In this document: positions 54,534-61,116 of the stretch, piece after piece
How the letters are laid out: every line of letters starts with the position of its first letter
How positions within the stretch are numbered: position 1 is the stretch's first letter
NCBI GenBank assembly: GCA_903944165.1
Contig: CAJAQT010000013.1
Span: forward strand, 1-61,116
Length of the DNA: 61,116 nt
DNA from: an uncultured Methylococcaceae bacterium
GTDB lineage: Bacteria > Pseudomonadota > Gammaproteobacteria > Methylococcales > Methylomonadaceae
Reading direction: 5' to 3'
Position numbers and translations under genes: made by a program
The notes under the pieces: generated by a model
Told to the model about the DNA's origin: nothing
What the model saw: only the letters and a program-made list of their open reading frames with translations
The model's database searches: none

Positions 54534-55922
54534 TTAAGTCAATGGAAACTCAAGCCAGCCAAGCAGTGCATTGGCATAGGTTTTTTTTAGCGACCAAGGA
54601 AAAGCCTTAACATCTATGTCTGCGTTGACCTTAAGTACCCATTGTTGGCGGTTGGCATCGTACTCGCCTTGGTTAAAATACAGTGGCAAAGGCTGCGGTA
54701 AGGGCACCGAGCAGCTCAGCGTTAACGGGTGCGACTCGCTTGCCATGTTAGCGTCATCTATAACAATAATAAGCTGTTGTTGAGAAGCTAAAGTAAGTAG
54801 CAGTAGGCGTTTAATTGTTGTGGTGTGTTGTCCAAAAAACCAAGCAGCCGTATCAATAACGGGAATCATAACTGAGTTGGGTGATGATTTTACACGTGCA
54901 GTGCGCAGTGCTGACAATGCTGCGTGGGGCAGAAGTTGCGTTGCTAGCGTTGGTAGGAGTTGATAAGGTGCCGCGCCAATATCGATATGCAGGTTTTGGA
55001 GCATCAGCGAGGCAGTTGTTAATGCAGTTTCGGGAGCGTGCTCAATATGGTTAATGCGTAATTTGGATAAGCTAAAGTCGGGCGCTAATAACTGATTCGG
55101 CTGGGTTATGACGCATTGTTCACCGGTCTGTGTTAAATAAAATGCCTGAGCAGGCGTTGTGGATAATCGCGCTAACACCTTTGCAGCGGGCATAAGCTGC
55201 CAAGTATCTTTAGTGCTAACATCGCGCAGATAGACTTCAGTAACCTGTTCTAAGCCAATGATTTTTTCTACACGTAACGCCCAGGGTTGCGGTTGAGCGC
55301 TGATAATAAGCACCTTCGCTTCAGGTTCAGATGTTGCGCAATTGAGCAAGGTCGCCAACGATTGGCAGTTGAGTACTTGCTTTGTCATACCAACCATTAA
55401 CTCATCACACTCCACATTGAGTGTCGTCGCGGTGTTCGTAAGCTCAAGTAGTTGGGTAATTGATTCATTGATCAACGCTAAGGTATATTCGCCCGAGCGA
55501 ACCACTAGCACGCCCACTGTTTGTGTTGGTTTGGGCTGATGAGTTATGTGACGGATTAAATCAATAGGTGCTGTAAAGGGATAGCCAGAAGGAAGCAATT
55601 CAGCCAAAGATAACGGGTGTTCGGTAAGCTTGTACTCGTGTGGCGAGCGAGCATCTAAGTGGCTAACCGCCGTAACGCGCACGGCAAAAGCCCCTTTAGC
55701 GGTAGTTAAAATAAGGATTTTATCAGTGGGCTTAGACGAAGCAACTAAACCTAAATGAGCGGCAAGATTAATCAGCAACAGTGCGCGACTGCGATAATGA
55801 ATTAAGCCTTCATAAGGCATGGCTAAAAAAGGTAAAGCAGTTATCGTGCTTAATGCTTCGATAGAGACGATAGGCTGATGCGGCAGCGTAAAACTATGTT
55901 GATCAATAAGAATGCTTAACAT
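54534..55922 (-). CDS. Protein with two or more CheW-like domains
   Basis: This is a 462-residue soluble protein built from CheW-like beta domains. The first part (about 1-130) has ALPFLAMPYEGLIHYRSRAL then LLINLAAHLGL. The second (about 130-270) has VGVLVVRSGEYTLALINESI and WALRVEKIIGLEQVTEVYL. A third, weaker copy (about 310-460) includes VMIPVIDTAAWFFG and LLLLTLASQQQLIIVIDD. The usual CheW is about 160 residues with one domain. It may couple receptors such as the one at 13540 to a kinase, but no cheA is near. Domain calls are by pattern only. Confidence 0.6.
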   Translation of the reverse strand: MLSILIDQHSFTLPHQPIVSIEALSTITALPFLAMPYEGLIHYRSRALLLINLAAHLGLVASSKPTDKILILTTAKGAFAVRVTAVSHLDARSPHEYKLTEHPLSLAELLPSGYPFTAPIDLIRHITHQPKPTQTVGVLVVRSGEYTLALINESITQLLELTNTATTLNVECDELMVGMTKQVLNCQSLATLLNCATSEPEAKVLIISAQPQPWALRVEKIIGLEQVTEVYLRDVSTKDTWQLMPAAKVLARLSTTPAQAFYLTQTGEQCVITQPNQLLAPDFSLSKLRINHIEHAPETALTTASLMLQNLHIDIGAAPYQLLPTLATQLLPHAALSALRTARVKSSPNSVMIPVIDTAAWFFGQHTTTIKRLLLLTLASQQQLIIVIDDANMASESHPLTLSCSVPLPQPLPLYFNQGEYDANRQQWVLKVNADIDVKAFPWSLKKTYANALLGWLEFPLT

Positions 55923-55947
55923 GCAGAGAAAGGAGTGGTTAAGGTCG

Positions 55948-56484
55948 TTAAGATTCTAGGCGGTGGTCATGAAGCTGGGATGAATAAAGCGGCCCAATAT
56001 GTTCAAGATGCGTTAAGTAGACGCGTAAATCCAGTTCATAATGATGATACTCAGGCTCCATGTACTCACATAAATTATAAAATGCCTTGTTATGTTGTTT
56101 TTCTCGTAAATGAGCAAGTTCGTGAACCACAATCATGGTTAAAAACTCAATCGGAGCGTGTTTAAAAACACTGCCAATCCGAATTTCATTTTTTGCTTTA
56201 AGTTTATTACCCTGCACCCGTGAAATGTGCGTATGCAAGCCAAGTGCATGATAAATAACGTCTATTTTGTCATCGTAAATAATTTTGCTAAGCGGGGGAG
56301 ATTGCCGCAAGTTAGCTTTTTTTAAGGCCAACGTGAAGTGATACAAGGCATCATCGGAACGATAAGCATGAGGGTGAGGATATTTTTTTAGCAACACCGC
56401 AGACAACTTACGCGACACCAGTAAGTGTTCAATCTGCTCAATAAGCTGCACAGGATAACCTGCTAAATAAGTGAGTGAAGTCAT
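55948..56484 (-). CDS. YgjP-like M48-type metallopeptidase (DUF45)
   Basis: This 178-residue protein has the zinc-metalloprotease signature VVHELAHLREKQHNKAFYNL, in which HELAH is the HExxH motif. YMEPEYHHYE follows. The upstream stretch KNEIRIGSVFKHAPIEFL fits YgjP/DUF45. There is no signal peptide. Substrate unknown. It ends 25 nt before the start of the CheW-like gene. Confidence 0.8.
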   Translation of the reverse strand: MTSLTYLAGYPVQLIEQIEHLLVSRKLSAVLLKKYPHPHAYRSDDALYHFTLALKKANLRQSPPLSKIIYDDKIDVIYHALGLHTHISRVQGNKLKAKNEIRIGSVFKHAPIEFLTMIVVHELAHLREKQHNKAFYNLCEYMEPEYHHYELDLRVYLTHLEHIGPLYSSQLHDHRLES

Positions 56485-56530
56485 GAAGCTATGATTATTA
56501 AATAGTGACTACAGAACAATAACCACATAA

Positions 56531-56815
56531 TTAGCACCAAGGTGCAGCATCGCCAGCGTAGGCAATAAACTGTTTATTATGCGGTAAGGTCATCGCTTCT
56601 TCTTTACTGTGACGTGGATGTTTTGCTGCGCTAGCCAAAGGTGCCTGCGGAAGGGCAGACGATGACGGGCAGGGTAGCCATTGAGAAAAAAGGCTGAGGT
56701 CAGTACCAGCCGGTACAAACCACTGTTTTTTAGCGGCATCCCATTTTGCCCCTAAGGCTTTAGCCGCATCTTTTTGAGCATAAGGAACGTGTAAATATGA
56801 AATACTGATAGTCAT
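56531..56815 (-). CDS. DUF5710 domain protein
   Basis: This 94-residue protein has YLHVPYAQKDAAKALGAKWD then AAKKQWFVPAGTDLSLFSQW, a DUF5710 module best known as part of plasmid primases and TraC-like proteins. Its tail is Ala/Ser-rich and low in complexity. Two in-frame ATGACAACT repeats precede the chosen ATG at 56815 and would add six residues. As a stand-alone short gene it may be a mobile-element remnant near the helicase. Function unknown. Confidence 0.7.
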   Translation of the reverse strand: MTISISYLHVPYAQKDAAKALGAKWDAAKKQWFVPAGTDLSLFSQWLPCPSSSALPQAPLASAAKHPRHSKEEAMTLPHNKQFIAYAGDAAPWC

Positions 56816-56854
56816 AGTTGTCATAGTTGTCATAGAAAAAGAGCTTAATAATTG

Positions 56855-56878
56855 ACGTTACCCAGTAACGTGTTTTTT
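56855..56878 (+). terminator. Rho-independent terminator-like hairpin
   Basis: ACGTTAC (56855-56861) pairs perfectly with GTAACGT (56865-56871) around CCA and is followed by GTTTTTTC. The T-run is on the plus strand, where no gene ends nearby. On the minus strand an A-rich stretch flanks it, so it may instead sit in the leader of the DUF5710 gene. Confidence 0.5.
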
Positions 56879-57099
56879 CTCCCGTCCCCCGACAAATGCG
56901 AGGAGCGCAAGGCATGAGCGGTAATCAGGCCGCCTTTTCTTTGGTTACTTGTTTTTATGTCGCAGAAAATATCTGCGTAACATCGGTTAATAATAAAACC
57001 AACGTGCGAACGATTTTATCGTACATTTAAGCGGAATGGCTTAAATCTAATGTTAAAAACGGTGTAACTATTCAGCGCTAAATCACTGGCGATGACCCA
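56879..57099. other. Intergenic region between the helicase and DUF5710 genes
   Basis: There is no gene in these about 220 bases. Sequence like CGGCCTGATTACCGCTCATG (read on the minus strand) and the GGCCGCC/TTTGGTTACTT phrase belong to stretches I associate with widespread noncoding repeats in proteobacteria. Function not assignable. Confidence 0.3.
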
Positions 57100-60000
57100 C
57101 TACGCTTCACCTAGACTAGACCCATAGTTATTAACACTTCCACAATACCAATGAGTTGGGTAAGTCTTACTAAGAGCTTCAACCATAAAATTGGCTTTAC
57201 TCAAGCAATTAACTTGCTTATTGACATCGTATTCAAAGGGAAATTCAGTTTTAATACCCTTAATAATCCGCCAATAACCCAGTCCTTGATCCAAGGTTAT
57301 CTTGATTTTTGTGCCATCATCCCAGATAAGCTCCAATTTACGCTCATGAGGTGTTTCAGGCGTGGCATGTTTATCATCCCAATTAAAGTTCGCAAATTTA
57401 TCCTTAAACCAAGTGTTCACAACTTCGCGTCTATCTTCACCATCTCGCCAATCATGATAGATACGTCGGGGTTGATCAGTGCCGATACGCTCTAATTGAG
57501 TCGTAAAGATTGATAGTTGCGTATTAACTGAAAGCCCTCCTGAAAATCCTGACAAGCCGTCAAACACACTACGCAGTAAAACTAAGGTCAAGGGGGAGCG
57601 TAAATAACGATCAGAATAACGGATTTCAGACAGCGTTGTACTTGAATTTAATAAAGCAGTTAATTCAGGCATTTTATTGGCCAACAAGCTCCATACTCTC
57701 TCACCAAATGACGAAGAAGCGCCATCTAACTCTTGCTTAATTGTTATCTCAATCAATCCAGACGGGATAACACGCAAATCGTTAGGTTCAATTTGTAGGT
57801 AATCTTTTGATAAATCAGGAAGTGCTATGTTTTTGCGGCGCAATACATATTGAACCTCGTTATCACCATTACCCCAGCGTGGCGATAGTGATAAGGCAAG
57901 GTCATCACTGGCGACCCAACACGCATAAAATTGCTCAGAACCCATCTCAAGAATCAAGGGCAACGCGGGCTTTCCAGCCAATGTGGCCCTTGTCGTACTG
58001 TACAATTTTGCACCAACAAATTCAGTTAATGCAGCAAGTTCAGCACGTTGACTAATATTAAGCCCATCCAGAGATTTTTCTTCGACTAGCAATTGTAAAC
58101 AAATACCTACTGAAGCTAAGCGACTTAATTCATCACGTAAACGCCATGCTAAAGGCTCCCAAAGCAGTACATCGCCACCAAGATAAACACGGACTACGGT
58201 AATATCGTGCCGCTGCCACTCTCTATTTAAAGCGAGTATTAGGGGTTCCATTTCCAAATGGCTTTCAGCACCAAAGGCTTTAATATGCTGTGGAATATCT
58301 AACGCATTGAGATACGTAGCAGATAAAAAATCCTTGGCAGTATGACGATTTAGGTCATCAAGATGGTGTTGAGTATCGTAAGTCAGAACGCATCCCTGAC
58401 AAGCGGAGTCACACTGTCTGGGGCAATCCAACGCAGCAACTGCCTTACGAAGTAACTCAGGCAAACATGTTAGCGCCTGACTCACATAACCCGCACCACC
58501 CGTGGCGGTATCAAACAAATAGATAGCATAAGCAGATTCATCATCTTGATTACGGGTAGAAGCGGCATGCGCACCAATTTCGCGTTCTTCAATTCCTAAC
58601 AGTAAACACAAGGCACTTCGTAAGGCAATCGCCAGGGTATAAGCTGTTATTTTATCAAGCGGTTTACCATTAATATCGCGTAGCTGTAGCTCTAGCACCT
58701 CGGTTTGCGTTGCAATACCTAAATAAATATTTTTAAGAATCGCCCAGTCGTCATCATTACCAGGACACGTTAACTCACGATCATTCAGGCGACCGCCCCG
58801 TAAACGTTTATGCGCCACTAATTTTAACGGTATTTCCCCCCCAGCTGATGTCATTGAATCAGCCGCACCACAGCGAAGACATAAGCCAAAACCTTCACCA
58901 TGCAAGCCTTCACTTCGATGAAACAGTTGACCTTGCGTAGAACTCCTAAAACGACCATAAGCAGGATTGGGTAAGGACATCCAGTCAGCACCTTCAAGCG
59001 AAATAAGTGGATCTCGCACCGGAATATATTGAGGGATACTGATGTCATTATGCGGCTTATAACGAATATCTACAGCAAAACCAGCGGGTTGCAAGTAACG
59101 CTTACGGGTTAATTGCGCCCCTTCTTGTTCATTACAATGTGGGCAACGCTCAGGCATGGTTAAGCGTGTACCACTACTCCCACAACTTGCACAGCGCCAG
59201 ACCCAACGTAAATTCTGTATCTCTGGTGAAGCGTCCATTGCTGCAGGAATTTGCCAATTAAGCGTTACACCGCCACTGCGATACACGCGTCCATCAAGGA
59301 CGGTATCAGTGCCCGGCGCATAATCTCTAATCGCTATCGCCAGATTACGACAGGGGAAACCAGAGCGCTTCGCGCGATTATCTTCTCGTATACTAGGCTC
59401 AGAACGTTTTATACGCTCCATATCCTCAAGTGTCGTGGTCACTAACTGAACCACATCTGTTGGAAAACCGTAACCAGGCAAAAAGCCCAATGTTGCCAAT
59501 ACACCCAAGAGATACTCACCTCTCAATCGGGTAAGCTGGATTGCAAGTGCTTGCTCAGGTTTGCTATCCCCCGATGAAGTCTTCATTAACTCCACTTGGG
59601 ATTGCAAAGCATTTAACTCATTACTCCAACGATCAGCGATATTGCGCACGGCGACAACACATCGGCCTAATAAATAGTCCGTTTGCCGCCCAGCTAAGAT
59701 ACTCCGCTTCGTGATTGATAGCAGACCGTCAGTTAAGCCAATATTTTGTGTTGCCTGATTTTCACACCAGTCAGCAAAAAGAATATAAAGAGCTGATTCA
59801 CCCTCGGTTAAAGATTCAAAAAACCAACCAGTATTGACTTTGTGTGTGCGATCGGGAACTCGGTCAGATAAAAACGTAGCCAAGGCCAAGGCATTCACAT
59901 GTCGTTGAACAATCGGCTCGCTTTGTAAAGCTACTTTTGGCATTGCCAAGCACGTGACAAAGGGCCATAGTGGATTTTTGAATACCGCTTCACCGTGCGG

Positions 60001-61116
60001 TGTTGCTTTACACAATGTAAAACTTAACGCTGCGGTTTCACCGCGTCGTCCGGCACGACCTGCCCGTTGTAAAAAATTGGCAGGGTGCGGCGGCACATTA
60101 TTCATTGCTACCGCTGTTAAACCACCAATATCGACCCCCATTTCCATTGTCGTTGAACAACTCAGCAGATTAATTTTACCCGCTTTAAAGTCATTTTCAC
60201 GCTTAGTCAAATCACTGCCGGAAATCTGCGCAGAATGTTCCATTGCGCGTAAATAACGACTATGTAAAACAATGCGATCACTAATGTCAGACCAGACACC
60301 TAAACCTCTTAATTTTTGTATAGCTGGATTACTTTCCAGCCAGGCATTTGCTTCAAGCGTAGAACTGCCTGACCAAAAAGGGTTGGGGACACGAGGCAAA
60401 GAAACTTTCAAACATAACGCCAATTCATCGCTAACTGGAGCCGCGGGTAAATAAGGCGTGACACCGCGGAACGTGACAGGTAGTAAACGTCGAGTAATTG
60501 GACACAACCACGCTTCATTCACTTCCCTTAATACTGCCTGTGTTTCTAATTCTAATTGAAAGCCTTCTTCATTTTGGGTAAGTAAAGGTCGTATTCCCTG
60601 CCATACTGCAATAAGTAACTCATCCAATTGCGCACAATGCTCACGGTCATCCACATCTAATTTAAAGGTAAAGGCTAACAACCTGACCAATCGATTGCGA
60701 CACGCCTGAGGTGAGTCCATTGAAGGCCAATTTCTTTGAATGCGAGGTAACTTTTTTGCCTCACCTGCCGGCAACATAAACATGGGACGGACTGGAAAGC
60801 CCAACCAGCGGTAAATATCGCGAGGTGCAGAAATGGTAGGCCCACCGGACCGCAATATAAAATCAATCGCCACGTGTAATAAGCACTGCCAATCTTCCTT
60901 ACTCACACTGCGTTGCTTCATAAGGGCAGGAGGCTTTTGCTGCTCCAGCGCAGGGTAATACACTTGCACCAAACCTAGGCCTTCCAACGAAAAAAGCCTC
61001 TTAGGACGCAGGAAAAACTCACGGAACAAACTTAGCTTTGCAATTTGTCGATCAGTTAACTGCCCATAGGTTAGCTCTTTAAACGCTGGCAACATCCAAC
61101 ACATAAAGTCCTCAGA
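57100..61116 (-). CDS. Large SF2 DEAD/DEAH helicase with DUF1998/MZB domain (5' end outside window)
   Basis: At least 1338 codons are present and the frame is open to the window edge, so the N-terminal helicase lobe with Walker A and DExH motifs lies beyond 61116. Visible here are motif V-like CSTTMEMGVDIGGL (about residue 318 from the first Met at 61104) and motif VI QRAGRAGRRGE (about 350). Zinc-type pairs CASCGSSG and CPHCNE lie at about 640-670. The DUF1998/MZB core is DTATGGAGYV followed by CPRQCDSACQGC (about 898). About 400 further residues (HERKLELIWDDGTKIKITLD, DQGLGYWR) match no domain I can name. The layout resembles DISARM/Dpd-type defence helicases, DpdJ being the closest from memory. 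Partial gene. Confidence 0.8.
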   Translation of the reverse strand, partial: SEDFMCWMLPAFKELTYGQLTDRQIAKLSLFREFFLRPKRLFSLEGLGLVQVYYPALEQQKPPALMKQRSVSKEDWQCLLHVAIDFILRSGGPTISAPRDIYRWLGFPVRPMFMLPAGEAKKLPRIQRNWPSMDSPQACRNRLVRLLAFTFKLDVDDREHCAQLDELLIAVWQGIRPLLTQNEEGFQLELETQAVLREVNEAWLCPITRRLLPVTFRGVTPYLPAAPVSDELALCLKVSLPRVPNPFWSGSSTLEANAWLESNPAIQKLRGLGVWSDISDRIVLHSRYLRAMEHSAQISGSDLTKRENDFKAGKINLLSCSTTMEMGVDIGGLTAVAMNNVPPHPANFLQRAGRAGRRGETAALSFTLCKATPHGEAVFKNPLWPFVTCLAMPKVALQSEPIVQRHVNALALATFLSDRVPDRTHKVNTGWFFESLTEGESALYILFADWCENQATQNIGLTDGLLSITKRSILAGRQTDYLLGRCVVAVRNIADRWSNELNALQSQVELMKTSSGDSKPEQALAIQLTRLRGEYLLGVLATLGFLPGYGFPTDVVQLVTTTLEDMERIKRSEPSIREDNRAKRSGFPCRNLAIAIRDYAPGTDTVLDGRVYRSGGVTLNWQIPAAMDASPEIQNLRWVWRCASCGSSGTRLTMPERCPHCNEQEGAQLTRKRYLQPAGFAVDIRYKPHNDISIPQYIPVRDPLISLEGADWMSLPNPAYGRFRSSTQGQLFHRSEGLHGEGFGLCLRCGAADSMTSAGGEIPLKLVAHKRLRGGRLNDRELTCPGNDDDWAILKNIYLGIATQTEVLELQLRDINGKPLDKITAYTLAIALRSALCLLLGIEEREIGAHAASTRNQDDESAYAIYLFDTATGGAGYVSQALTCLPELLRKAVAALDCPRQCDSACQGCVLTYDTQHHLDDLNRHTAKDFLSATYLNALDIPQHIKAFGAESHLEMEPLILALNREWQRHDITVVRVYLGGDVLLWEPLAWRLRDELSRLASVGICLQLLVEEKSLDGLNISQRAELAALTEFVGAKLYSTTRATLAGKPALPLILEMGSEQFYACWVASDDLALSLSPRWGNGDNEVQYVLRRKNIALPDLSKDYLQIEPNDLRVIPSGLIEITIKQELDGASSSFGERVWSLLANKMPELTALLNSSTTLSEIRYSDRYLRSPLTLVLLRSVFDGLSGFSGGLSVNTQLSIFTTQLERIGTDQPRRIYHDWRDGEDRREVVNTWFKDKFANFNWDDKHATPETPHERKLELIWDDGTKIKITLDQGLGYWRIIKGIKTEFPFEYDVNKQVNCLSKANFMVEALSKTYPTHWYCGSVNNYGSSLGEA

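Overview
The window reads as chromosomal DNA of an AT-rich gammaproteobacterium, most likely a type I methanotroph (Methylococcales). The best marker is the compact crtN - aldehyde dehydrogenase - crtNb operon (37888-42746), the C30 carotenoid arrangement known from Methylomonas. Housekeeping genes of gammaproteobacterial type agree: glnE, waaC/waaF, rhlE, rmuC, an rfaH-like gene, feoABC, glnK-amtB. No methane-oxidation gene is present, so the assignment is an inference. No rRNA, tRNA or CRISPR array was recognised.

Left accessory zone (1-4288). This is a graveyard of gene fragments. In order it holds a scrap resembling an Avd/four-helix-bundle protein, a Deg/HtrA scrap, a 5'-truncated IS91-type transposase, the tail of a serine recombinase, an apparently intact Xre/MbcA-RES toxin-antitoxin pair with a clear inverted-repeat operator, a truncated 20-codon ORF, an IS66 transposase tail and the N-terminal part of a SNF2-type helicase. 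A long intergenic stretch with nested palindromes follows.

Surface polysaccharide block (4289-10564). rfbC-rfbB-rfbD-rfbA make dTDP-L-rhamnose, and a two-domain KpsC-type Kdo transferase follows. An internally deleted IS3 element closes the block. Related genes lie elsewhere: waaC and waaF for the LPS inner core (16174-18230), and a MarR-type EPS regulator followed by an RfaH-like antiterminator (44630-45631).

Core region (10614-56815). It contains an alpha/beta hydrolase with a DUF445 membrane protein, hypAB without hydrogenase genes, a PAS-type chemoreceptor, ilvE-waaF-waaC, glnE, a diguanylate cyclase, a YhiN-type flavoprotein, trpS, and feoABC behind a promoter with a Fur box. Next come an Rpn-type nuclease with an in-frame 12-bp repeat, a periplasmic glycerophosphodiesterase gene broken by one stop codon, moaA, rhlE, a TPR-like protein, rmuC, the carotenoid operon, yjdM, small conserved proteins, a giant AsmA/DUF748 protein, glnK-amtB, a DUF475 membrane protein, apbE, a CorA-type transporter, a multi-CheW-like protein, a YgjP-type metallopeptidase and a DUF5710 protein.

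Right edge (57100-61116). A very large SF2 helicase with a DUF1998/MZB four-cysteine module and an unassigned C-terminal region runs off the window on the minus strand. Its architecture resembles helicases of defence or DNA-modification loci (DpdJ-like is the best guess, not proven). This is the most promising lead to a larger system, whose other genes would lie beyond 61116.
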